NCBI RefSeq assembly: GCF_026745355.1
Contig: NC_079206.1
Coordinates: forward strand, 40,138,307 to 40,202,306
DNA length: 64,000 nt
Source of the DNA: Beta vulgaris subsp. vulgaris
Taxonomy: Eukaryota; Streptophyta; Magnoliopsida; Caryophyllales; Amaranthaceae
Reading direction: 5' to 3'
Of this stretch, positions 1 through 10,500 are shown piece by piece. Positions within the stretch are counted from its first letter, which is position 1. Every line of letters starts with the position of its first letter. The notes beneath the pieces are model-generated. The model was not told where the DNA came from and searched no databases. It worked only from the letters and a program-made list of their open reading frames with translations. Made by a program: the position numbers and the translations under genes.

Positions 1-536
1 AACATGTAATCAAAGTTTTAATCCCACGTTCTTTATGAGTATTACTATAAATATTGAAGTCTAGATAAGTTCCAAATTGTGTCTGACTAAGTAATTAAGT
101 GAGTTTAACTAATTAAGTGTCAGTGCCTTCATTCTCTCATAATAGCCATTTGTTCTTTGTCTTCTTACTCTAATTCCACTTAGCTTATTTCGATCAAATT
201 GTATTTTGGTTTTTGGGGTAAGGGAACTTTGAGTGAAGTTCTGTAAGAGAAAGGCTTTGAGTGAAGCTTGTATGAGTGAGGAAACTTCGAGTGAAGTTGA
301 GAGGAACTGCTGTTAAGGGAACAGTGGCTCAGGAACTTGAGTTTAGGAACTCAAGGTGTGGCTCGAGTTAGAATTAGGTTGTAACAAAGTTGTTTGGCCT
401 AATTAGTGAAAGAGTTGAGTTTAAAATCCCTAGTGGTCGCTGTTGTTTCTTCTTGTTGGGCCCAAGAAGTTTCTCCTCGTAAAAATCCCTCTTGTTCTTC
501 TAGCTTGTTTATTCGTTTAAGTTTTAATTTCCGCAA
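1..536 (+). mobile_element. SIRE-like copia LTR fragment, inverted partner of the LTR at 31280-32628
   Basis: This stretch is the reverse complement of about 31345-31885, with many small differences. Shared landmarks include the ends of the purine-rich GGAACTTGAG region and the run ending in TTTCCGC at 531-534. The match stops at 536, so the last 65 bp of the LTR, as seen in the other copy, are missing. The match is already under way at base 1, so the LTR continues left of the window. What follows at 541 is the gag of a different copia element, so this is a broken LTR used as a join point and not the LTR of that element. Confidence 0.8.
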
Positions 537-540
537 GAAG

Positions 541-929
541 TTTTCTTCTTGAGGGGCACCCGCGCCTCTTCCTTGACCTCGCCGGGTGCCTCCTTGGCGT
601 TTAAGGTTGAAACTCGATCGAAATCTCGATCACCCTATGACTCTGTAACGTGTACTCGTTGTCAACTAGAGGGCCACGATATCACAGGTTGTTTCGAGTT
701 AATAGGGTACCCCGAATGATGGGGGGACCGCCCCCGTGGCCGGCGTGGTGGGGCAGCGAGTTGAGGCGGCAGGGCTGGCCGCGGTAGAGGCGCGCCACCA
801 GCACGTGCCCACAAAACTGTGGCTGGCGGTGGTGGCTCGCACGACAAGCCGAGTGGAGGTGGCTCTCAGTCACGTGACCCTGTAAGTGCGGGACTTGCAG
901 GGATCACAACTGAACAATGGTAGAATCTT
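541..929 (+). pseudogene. copia gag C-terminal part with CCHC zinc knuckle
   Basis: Translation from 651 gives CTRCQLEGHDITGC, a perfect CX2CX4HX4C knuckle, followed by the FELIGYPE block and an Arg/Gly-rich tail. These are typical of plant copia Gag nucleocapsids, which bind the genomic RNA. A stop codon at about 717 replaces the Trp expected after GYPE. The N-terminal Gag capsid region is absent. The reading then runs towards the protease near 930 through a Gly-rich linker. No independent start codon is credible; this was part of a longer ORF. Confidence 0.8.
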
Positions 930-2391
930 TTGGATATGCTGAACTTGCCTAAACCAAAATATCGTCTGACGGGTGAGTGTTTATGGATTATTGATACGGG
1001 TGCCACACATCATGTGACCGGAAAGTTTTCGCAGTTGTGTGCTCCAAGGAAAATTTCTGGATGTCCAGTGGGTTTGCCAGATGGTAGTTGTGCAGCAGCT
1101 ACTCATGAAGGAGACGTTGTTTTACCTGGAAATCTTAAACTTCATAATATTTTATTTGTTCCTAATCTATATTGTAATCTGATTTCCATTCCGCAGTTAG
1201 TCGACTCTGCCAATTGTATAGTTCAGTTCGCTAATCCATTATGTGTCTTACAGGACCGCAGGACGAGGACGTTGATTGGAGCGGGTGAGTGGGAAGATGG
1301 ACTTTTCTTTTTCCGGGGAGTTCCAACGGTGAAGATAAATGTTGTGGATGGCTTGGCATCCATTGATATCTGGCATAAGCGTCGGATTTTTGAATTAATT
1401 CATTGTGATTTATGGGGGCCCTATCGTACTAAGTCTACATGTGGTGCTTCTTATTTTTGGACAATAGTTGATGATTTTTCCCGCTCTGTTTGGACATATC
1501 TACTATAATAAATTGGAAGTTGGGACTATGTTTTTGCATTTTGTGGCTTTGGTGGATCGTCAATTTAACCAAAAAATAAAATCTGTCGCAGTGATAATGG
1601 CACTGAATTTAATTGCCTCAAGCCTTATTTTATGCAACAAGGGATTATTTTTGAAACTTCCTGTGTAAAAACCCCACAACATAATGGTCAAGTGGAGAGG
1701 AAACATGGCCATATTTTAAATGTTGCACATGCTTTGAGGTTCCAGGCTACTCTACCAATGAAATTTTGGGGGGGGTTGTGTACAGGCAGCTTGCCACTTG
1801 ATTAATAGAACCCCCTCTGTTGTTCTGGATTATAAGACCCCTTATGAGTGTCTGTTTGGTAAGCCTCCTTTGATGAAAGATATCAAGGTCTTTGGTTGTT
1901 TGTGTTATGCATATAATATTTCTCATGGATGTGATAAATTTGCAAGCAGGAGTAGACGAGGTGTCTTTCTTGGTTATTCGTATACTCAAAAGGGATGGAA
2001 ATTGTATGATTTAGAGACCAAGAAATACTTTGTTTCTCGGGATGTGAAATTTATTGAACATAAGCACCCCTTTGGTGTGTCGGAACCATTACCAGTGTCC
2101 ACTATGGTTGATCCGAGTGGGGACTCCTGTGAGGAGGAGGTGCCCGGGCCTCACATTGACGTCACCGTGCAGGCGAACGGTGGGACTGAGGACACGGGGG
2201 TGGAACGCCGGATGACATGGCCAAAGGGGGTGGCGTGCCGGATGTGGCAGCCCCGTCGGATCATGGTGTGTCGGAGGGCGAGCTCTCTCGTGGGGCGCAC
2301 ATTCAGGGAGGGTGTAGCGAGGAAAATGTTGAGGTGTTGGGAAGGGGGAAACGAATCAAAATCCCAAATAAAAGGTTGCAAGATTTTGTAA
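930..2391 (+). pseudogene. copia protease and integrase, with HHCC zinc finger deleted
   Basis: The protease active site reads WIIDTGATHHVTG near residue 20 of the 930-1508 ORF (catalytic Asp in DTGA). The GAG-preintegrase region follows and reaches IWHKR. It then jumps directly to RIFELIHCDLWGPYR of the integrase core. The part normally between them, carrying the HHCC zinc finger, is missing without loss of frame. The core continues with IVDDFSRSVW (first catalytic Asp), SDNGTEF near 1598 (second Asp) and VERKH near 1695 (Glu). It then continues into the 1798-2391 ORF. Frames change at about 1506, 1600 and 1790. The product would process the polyprotein and integrate cDNA in an intact element. 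This one cannot, because the zinc finger is lost and the frame is broken. Confidence 0.88.
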
Positions 2392-2478
2392 CTTATACGG
2401 TAGTGAAAAAGAAAAGTTCATCAACTCAGACACCTGTTTCGACATCGTCCTCAGGTATTCCCAATCCTATTACACATT

Positions 2479-4077
2479 ATGTTAGCTGTGACAAAGTTTT
2501 CTGATAAACATCGCAGATTTCTAGCATCTATAACTGCAGGGAGCCCTCCCAAGTCATTTAAAGAAGCCATGAAACATGAAGGATGGCGTGACGCCATGGG
2601 AGCTGAGATACAAGCTCTGGAGGATCAAGGCACATGGGAATTGCAACCCCTTCCTCCCGGCAAGAAGGCCTTGGGGAGAAAGTGGGTGTATCCGGAAAAA
2701 TATGATGAGAAAGGGAACCTTCATAGGTTGAAAGCTAGATTGTTTATATTTGGGCATCTTTAGGTGGAAGGAATTGATTATAATGAAATATTTGCTCTTG
2801 TCGCAAAAATGACTACAGTTCGTACTTTCCTGGCCATTGCAGCAGTAAAGAAATGGGATATTCACCAGATGGATGTCCATAATGCATTCTTGCACGGAGA
2901 TTTGGAGGAAGAAGTGTATATGAAAATTCCACCTGGTTTTCAGGAGAACAATACTAGCCTAGTGTGCAGATGAAAAAATCATTGTATGGATTAAAGCAGG
3001 CACCTAGATGTTGGTTTGCAAAATTGGCCACTGCTTTGAAAGCTTATGGTTTTCAGCAGTCTTACTCAGATTATTCCTTGTTTACTTTCACCAGAAACAA
3101 GGTTCTGTTGAATGTTCTTATATATGTGGATGATATGATTATTGCAGGAAATGATCAGGCAGCTTTACTGAACTTCAAAGCTTACCTTGGTCAATGTTTC
3201 AAAATGAAGGATTTAGGAGCTTTGAAATATTTCCTTGGCCTTGAGATTGCCAGGGGGCACAAGAAATTTTTATGAGTCAACGTAAGTATGCCTTGGATAT
3301 TATAGCTGAGGCCGGGTTGCTAGGTGGCAAACCTGCAGAGTTTCCTATGGAGCAGCACCATCAGCTTGTTGTGGCTGATGGCTCTTTGTTTGATGATCTA
3401 GAGAAGTACCGCAGACTGATGGGCAGATTAATTTACCTTGCGGTTACAAGGCCTGATCTGGCATATTTTGTACACATTTTATCACAGTTTATGCAGGCTC
3501 CTAAGGACATTCATTGGGAGGCTGCATTGAGGGTGGTTCGATATTTGAAGAAAAATCCAGGATAGAGCATCTTATTTCGTTCTGATAGTGATCTACGCCT
3601 TGAGGGGTGGTATGATTCTGATTGGGCTAGCTGTCCTATTACTCGAAGATCCTTGAGTGGGTGGTTTGTACTGCTGGGGTATTCTCTTGTTTCCTAGAAA
3701 ACTAAGAAGCAACTACGGTGTCTCGATCGTCTGCAGAAGCAGAATATTGTTCTATGGCTGCCATTGTTTGTGAATTAAAGTGGTTGAAGCAGCTCCTAGG
3801 TGATCTTGGAGTTCAGCATCCTGCAGGAATGCGATTATATTGTGATAGTCAATCTGCGTTATATATTGCCAAGAATCCGGTGTTTCATGAACGTACTAAA
3901 CACATTGAGGCAGATTGTTATTTTGTTCATGATGTTGTCACGGAGGGTCTTGTCAGTCCGTCATATGTTCCTACCAAGTTTCAGTTGGCAGATATTTTTC
4001 CCAAGGCGCTTGGTAGGACTCAATTTGAATTTTTGTTGTCCAAGTTGGGCATTTGTGATTTGCACGCTCCAACTTGA
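2479..4077 (+). pseudogene. copia reverse transcriptase and RNase H
   Basis: RT begins near 2540 (SPPKSFKEAM, then WRDAMGAEIQALE) and continues over four pieces in shifted frames. Key motifs are WDIHQMDVHNAFLHGDL at 2851-2900, KKSLYGLKQAPRCWF near 2970 and the catalytic box LIYVDDMIIAGND near 3117. The downstream MGRLIYLAVTRPDLAY block lies near 3418. RNase H follows at 3718-4077 with [21 protein letters not shown] and [14 protein letters not shown], all typical of copia RNase H. Breaks occur at 2761, near 2970, 3273, 3563 and 3697. The stop at 4077 is the natural end of pol, because the polypurine tract and LTR follow at once. Confidence 0.92.
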
Positions 4078-4086
4078 GGGAGGGTG

Positions 4087-4370
4087 TTAGGAATCTAAAA
4101 GATGAGATAAAGATAAAATTAAGAATAGGTTGTTATTCCTAATAGGACTCTAGACTCAGGATGTATATAAATAAATTGATTTGATGAATGAAAAGGGAGA
4201 CGAGAAATTAATCTAAACTTAACAAAAAGATAAATAAGTGATTGTGGATGGAAGGACAATATCCAGCAAGGAGGCGTAGAACGACAATGATTTCGCACGC
4301 TATATATAAGACTAGTTGGTTGAGTAAAAATCCAACTGAAAGTGGCCATTTATAGCCACAGATAAGCGTC
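4087..4370 (+). repeat. 3' LTR of the copia relic (right edge uncertain)
   Basis: The LTR starts with TGTTAGGAATC directly after the purine tract TTGAGGGAGGG. It contains a TATA box (TGTATATAAATA, about 4160-4171) followed by a U5-like segment. With no 5' LTR to compare in this window, the right edge is only approximate; a CA-ending near 4360 is possible. Confidence 0.65.
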
Positions 4371-4575
4371 TAAAAAGCTTGAAGATCATGTTTCTTTGAT
4401 TTAGTTTCTAGGGAATTTTACTGAAAATACTTGTCTTGGGATAATTGTGGCAGTAATTCACTGGTTGTGGAAGGAAGAAATATTTGATGAATTTGGCTTT
4501 GGTTTCCATGTATGAGAGGAAGGAGAAATGTGTAAGAACAAAACTATTTTATTCCTTTCTTTTTCTTCCTACTTT

Positions 4576-4753
4576 TATGTAACAACACGCTCTTTCGAGA
4601 TGCTAATAAAACACACTCGACATCCATAAACTAGAATTAGCTCTTAATTAAATTAATTCGCAGCGAAAAACCAACCTTAAATACACAAATAACTCGACTA
4701 AATTCCCAAATATTATATACAATGAAACAACAATAACTATTCCTGAATCAACT
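4576..4753 (+). repeat. LTR-like left end, unclassified
   Basis: The sequence TGTAACAACACGCTCTTTCG followed by a TAATAAAACACACTCGACAT stretch resembles the beginning of many plant Ty3/gypsy LTRs, which often start TGTAACACCC. It leads directly into the tandem duplication at 4754. No coding region, primer site or second copy was found, so this is a suggestion only. Confidence 0.35.
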
Positions 4754-6001
4754 ATCTAAATACAAACTTAATCCTTAATTCACAAGACATCTTTATCTTG
4801 CTCCAATTCCAATTCCGAGCTCTGAATATCAAACCTGCAAATTGAGGGAATAAATACAAAACAAACAAAATTCCAAAATGAGTAAAAAACTCGTAACCTT
4901 TTACTTCAACCCGTTATAAACATTTTATTTGTCAAATCATTTCTTTCCTTTACGCTATTATAACTCATTCTCTTAAACAAATCAGTGGCAAGTACAGGAT
5001 TCGGACAAACACTGCGTCCAAGGTTCGTTATGGGACCCAGCAATACTGCCCCCAAGGTTCGCTATGGAGCGTAGCCGACCGTATCAGGTCAAAAGAATAA
5101 CCATCCTCCACCCAAACCTTGCCCACTTTCTATTTTCAGTTCATAAACTACCATGAAAAATGTTGTGTATTCATATCATCCATTCACGTTTCCAATCAGC
5201 ACATTCATAACTATGGTCATAGTACGAACTTATTTATCAAAAACAGAATAAAGTGATCCACACGCACAAAAGGGCATGAGTAAATTATTTTGCTGAACAT
5301 ACAAGTTACCTCATACCCATAATCATTCTCTTCGATATATAAGGACTTTGAGAACTACATAACTCGTTCAAATCATTCTCTAAATACAAACTTAATCCTT
5401 AATTCATAAGACATCTTTATCTTGCTCCACTTCCGATTCCGAGCTCTGAATATCAAATCTGCAAATTGAGGGAAGAAATAAAAAACAAACAAATTTGCAA
5501 AATGAGTGGAAAACTAGTAACCTTTACTTCAACCCGTTATAAATATTTTATTCGTCAAATCATCTCTTTTGTTACAACGCTGGCATAACTCATTCTCTTA
5601 AAAAAACCAGTGGCAAGTACAGGATTCGAACAAACGTGGTCTCCAAGGTTCGTTATGGAGCCCAGCAATACTACCCCAAAGGTTAGTTATGGAGCGTAGC
5701 CAACCATATCAGGTCAAAAGAATAACCATCCTCCACCCATACCTTGCCCGCTTTCTACTTTCAATTCATAAACTAAGCCAGAAAAACAGTTGTGTATTCA
5801 TATTATCCATTAATGTTTCCACAATCAACACATTCATAACTATGGTCATAGTACGAATTTATTTATCAAAAACAGAATAAAGAGACCCACACCCACAAAA
5901 CCACATGAGTAAATTATTTCAGTGAACATAAAAGTTACCTCATACGCATAATCATTCTCTTCGACATATAAGGACTTTGAGAACTACATAACTCGATCAA
6001 A
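4754..6001. repeat. 624-bp tandem duplication
   Basis: Unit 1 (4754-5377) and unit 2 (5378-6001) match along their whole length with scattered substitutions and short indels. Both begin TCTAAATACAAACTTAATCC and both end in a GAGAACTACATAACTCG stretch. Each unit also holds two shorter copies of a CCAAGGTTCGTTATGG motif. No ORF is conserved between the units. This looks like an unequal exchange within a larger repeat. Confidence 0.9.
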
Positions 6002-7547
6002 TCCCTGGAACTCCATAACAATCTTCCGTCCTTAACTTCAATAATAGCCATAATAATAACCATTGGCTAATAGAGAGGCCAAGCCAACTCAGTTTCGAGC
6101 CGGCTAAAGAAGAACATGCTTGCTTATCAGAGCTCATCCTCTTTCAGCTAATCCAACCAACACCCGAAAAGAGTGTTTACATAAATACAAGTATAGAAGT
6201 GTTTTTTGTCCAAAAATTGGTTTAACCTAAAGTTTGAGGGTGGCACTTTTTAACCAAAATCTACCAACTCATGCAATTTCAATCCAATTATGATAAGACC
6301 ACTAAACTACACATAAACCAAGGGATCGGTCAATCAAGTTATTTGGTTCGAAATATAAAAACTAGGTTACTTGGTCATTATTGGCTAGTTTCAAGGAACT
6401 CTCTAACTAAATTTTATCACTCATGCAATGTATAGCCCGAGCCACTATGAACCACCATAATCTTAATGTTAAGTCAAGTATCAAGTAATTTGGTTCCAAT
6501 TTGTAAGAATAGAGTCATTTGGTCACTATGGGTAATTTCACAACATCGCCGACGATGAGGTTGTACAACCAGCCCCACCGCACAGGGCTCCGTTACGAGA
6601 CAAGCCTCTAATTTTGTTTACTGATATGGATTACATCTTGTATTAAAGTAGCAAAAAATTTGTTGTCCCTCAGTAGTGATGATGCATCGCTTAGGTGCTT
6701 GATATGCTATCAAGTGTTAGGGGGTTCGATTCTCTAAAGGCTTGTTTTTTGAATCCTACTTGAAAGCAACTACAAAAGATGTAGAGTATGTTTCAAACTG
6801 CCAATTAATATAGGAGTGAATTTCCCTTTAATATGGGAGTTAATTATCCCTTTTGCTCATTGAATCAACTCACAATATTTTATCCATCCAATATTAATGC
6901 TAATCTCTATTTCGTATTATATAAGAGAATTCATGGGATACTTTGGTGTTCATGTGAATTCCTCTAAAAATCCATAATAAAATAATATAATAAACAAAAA
7001 AAGCTTAAAATGATTTTGTTAAAATTAGAAACCCAACTATTATAGAGGATGTTGATTATCAAATATCCAATAAGAACAAAAGAGAAATTTTTACTAAAAA
7101 TTTACGTATAACTTGAATAATTAAAAATAATAATTAGAAATTTTTAAAATTCTATAAAAAAAATTATTAGGCCTAATTTTAAAATTAACACAAGGCCTCC
7201 AAATTGTTTAGGACGGCCATGTTTCACAACACTTTCTAACTGAAATCTACTGAGTCATGGTGTTCCATAACATGTTTCCTTGTGGCCATCAATAACATTT
7301 CCAACATGGCATTAAATTTTATCAACAAATCGGGACTTCGTTGAACTTTTTTTTATTTTTTATAAAAGGACACTTCTCTTAAGTTGTAGTTCGGATAACG
7401 ATGACTTAAATCATGCAAAATGTGTAGAGTCAATGATACAAAAATATCAGAATTCTATTCGGAACACCTTTTTTGCCTCTTTCTCTATATTGCTCTACAA
7501 TTGCAGCATATTGGATGGTTCTGATCTACTGGAGAATAGAGAACGGT
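6002..7547. other. no gene seen; downstream flank of the OTU gene
   Basis: This AT-rich stretch has no credible ORF on either strand. The part next to 7548 must contain the 3' UTR of the minus-strand OTU gene. A possible poly(A) signal AATAAA on the minus strand lies at 7352-7357, inside a T-rich run, so it is weak. Confidence 0.5.
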
Positions 7548-10500
7548 CTAAACAAGTAGATCATAGTGACTCCTACCAGTGAAGACCAATCTCACGACAG
7601 GCCTTGATTTCGCCTTTACCGAAGTCTTGGAGTACCCTGCTCCATATACCGCAATACGAATGAAACCGGAACCTCTGCCTTTATGCTGCCAAATAGACCA
7701 ACCATTAAAAAATAAACGTTCACTAACCTAATCAGCTTTTGTTTTAGAAAAATTCCAAAAGTTACGGCTTAGATTGCTAATACAATGGACCTTGCGTCTC
7801 TTTAGCTCCTTCGACCCTCCCTCTTCCTCCACAAGTCCCCCCCCCCCTTTTCCTTCTTTTGCTTTCCAATTACAAAAATCTGTTTAAAATTAAGTTAAAA
7901 TAACTCCTCTTTTGGTTCTAATTACTTCCGTGACTATTACCACCTAATAGCAATGACATATTGTCCAATCTAAAAACTAACCTCAGTTTCTGGTATATAT
8001 ACAACGATTGGCTGATGGCATAACCTTGACAATACCTGCAAGGACAGACAACATGAAATAGTCGACAACATTATTCTGTAGCCTTCTGAATTTTCCTTGT
8101 CACTGAAGACATAATACATCAAGCGCATGCAAAACTATCAGCAAGAAAACAGCATTAAAATAAGGGTTCCACTTCAGCAGTGGCATAGAAGGAATGAACA
8201 TATAACAGCCTGGGGATGAGGTCTATATGTATCACACATATGGCAAACAAGATTGCAGGTTATTCAAAAAATAGCCATCACTTATTCCAAAGGTCTATAT
8301 GAAAGGTATGTCCTAGGAAGAAATGACATGCATGTTTCGTGTTTAAAATCGTATCACATATGGCAAACAAGATTGCAGTTATTCAAAAAATAGCCATCAC
8401 TTATTCCAAAGTGAAGCATCATAATGCCATACCATAATAAAGTAGCTATGAGATCCACAATCTTCTGTAAAACCTAAGAATAAAGAAATTTATCAACTTT
8501 GATTGCAGTTTAGCATTATACCTCGAGTAGAGAGACATGATTTAAGTGAACTGCATCGTAAGGCACTCATCGTGATTCTGAATGTAATGACTGATTTGAC
8601 CAACCAATTGACACAATTGGGCGCTCAAACAGATTGACATGCTATTTAGAGCATCCAATTTCAAAGATGGAGATCGATGTACTTAAAGCTATAGGTTAGC
8701 AGAAGTAGTAGATGAAGAAAATAATCTAATCTCTATAACAGCCTTTCTAATTCTACTGTAGACTGTGTCAATACATTTGAGGATAGAACTAATAAGTACC
8801 TACAGTAATGAACTCACAATCTCTCGAAAAAAAAATTCTGTTGGAGAATAGGTAGTTTAGCATCATGTAGATCTGTTTTAGCGATAGGATGTTCAGATAA
8901 AGCAAACAGATTAGGAATACAATTATAAGCTAAGGATATATTACAGTAGAAAATATTAGGCAAAGGGAGTTCTCCTTTTTCAGCTGTTGCACCAATTTAC
9001 ATCAAAGGACTTGTTATAAAAGCTAAGCTTGAAATGGATGCCAATGAAATTTTGTTAAAATATGACCTCTTATGAAGTGATAGTAAAAGGCAAAACGAGG
9101 ATATCGTTAGCAGCCAGTAGATATCACCTACTTCACTATATTCTTCAATTGGCAATTATTGTAAACTATCACCTATGGCACAACCACAACATCACCACCA
9201 TTGCCTGTGGCAACAACCACCGCTACTGACTTCTGAGTACTGGCACCACAATATCAGCAGAAGTGTTCGGAAGCAGTGCCGGAAATATTTTGTGCATAAT
9301 TCGTAAGGCCTAAGAACCCCCTGAGTTCGCGGAGTATCTTAGATCCTTCCTGGTCAAGCACAGCTGAGACTTCCCCATATCAACTACCACCCCACTGCTG
9401 GATATCACATGGCCCAGGTAGGTGATTTCCATCCTCCTAAAATCACATTTTTTTCATATTGACAAACAATTGATTCTCTTCTAAAGCCCTCAAAACTAGT
9501 CTCAAATGTTCCACATGTTCATCATCTGATTTGATTTACTATAATAATAATAATATCATAAAACAAACCAACACAAAACAACGTAAAAAAGGCCCGAATA
9601 CCTCATTCATCAAGGATTGGAAAGTCGCCCGGAGCATTTGTGAGTCCAAAGGGCATCACAAGGAATTCATAGTGTCTCTCGCGAGTCTGAAATGCAGTTT
9701 TCTGAGTATCCTCCTCCTTCACCAAGATTTGGTGGTTACGTGCCTCCAAATCCAACTTCGAAAAAATAAATGCTCCATGAAGTTCATCCAAAACTCGTCA
9801 ATGACGAGGATAGGGAACTTGTCGGGTACCGTCTCTTTGTTCTAAGGCAGGATAGTCTACGCAAAAGCGCCATGAGTCGGCCTTTTTCTTGACAAGGATA
9901 ACGAGGTTTTAAAAAAGGATTAGTAGAGAGCTTGATAATTTCGGCTGCCAACAACTCTATAATCAATCTCTCTATCTCGTCGTTGTGAAATTGCGGATAT
10001 CGATAGGGTGGTACCCCCCACTGGCTTGCTCCCTTCCTTCAAAATTATGGAGTGTTCGTGCCCCCCAAGTGGTGGCAGTCCCAGCGGGCTAGCCTGAAAT
10101 TCACTTATCACTTCTTATAAAAGACCTGGAATTCTCTGTTGGTGATCCGTAACAGTCTCCCTCTCCTCCAATTGGTTGAATTCCAACCAGTGTTACCTAA
10201 CTCACGGAACGCCTCAGATCACGAAACGGGTATGGGAACGCCATTCGCTAGTTTGGGAGAATTCAGATCGCGAGAGGGATTTTTTTTTGGCACGGATTTT
10301 GGGAACATAATTCGTCAGAACATAATTCGTGCTAATATATATTTATTAATATATTGATTTATTAAAAATATTTCTTTTTTAAATATAAAATAGGTTCCAA
10401 TACTTTAGTGTTTTAGTATATTGATTACCTTCAGCTATTCGAATTTTAATTTTCTTGGTTAAATCTTTTTTTTTGAAACTAGCACTAACTCAGGAATAGG

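Larger units (their letters stand above)
541..4086 (+). mobile_element. Ty1/copia retrotransposon, 5'-truncated relic
   Basis: The domains run gag zinc knuckle, protease, integrase, reverse transcriptase, RNase H. This order, with integrase before RT, defines Ty1/copia. The element starts inside gag at about 541, next to a foreign LTR fragment, so its own 5' LTR, primer site and most of gag are lost. The coding region is broken by several stops and frameshifts (for example near 710, 1506, 2391, 2761 and 3563), so no complete polyprotein can be made. After the RNase H stop at 4077 comes a polypurine tract (TTGAGGGAGGG) and then an LTR start at 4087. I cannot assign the copia lineage with confidence. 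Confidence 0.92.

Noticed and set aside
6660..6760. Possible tRNA-derived SINE with a B-box-like GGTTCGATTC
   Set aside because: A convincing A box, a tail and target duplication were not found; a single B-box-like match is not enough.
7140..7230. Possible end of a hAT relic (AAGGCCTCCAAATTGTTTAG)
   Set aside because: The resemblance is from memory and no inverted partner or 8-bp duplication could be found.
10139..10357. 72-codon plus-strand ORF
   Set aside because: It is opposite to the gypsy linker and shows no conserved motif.
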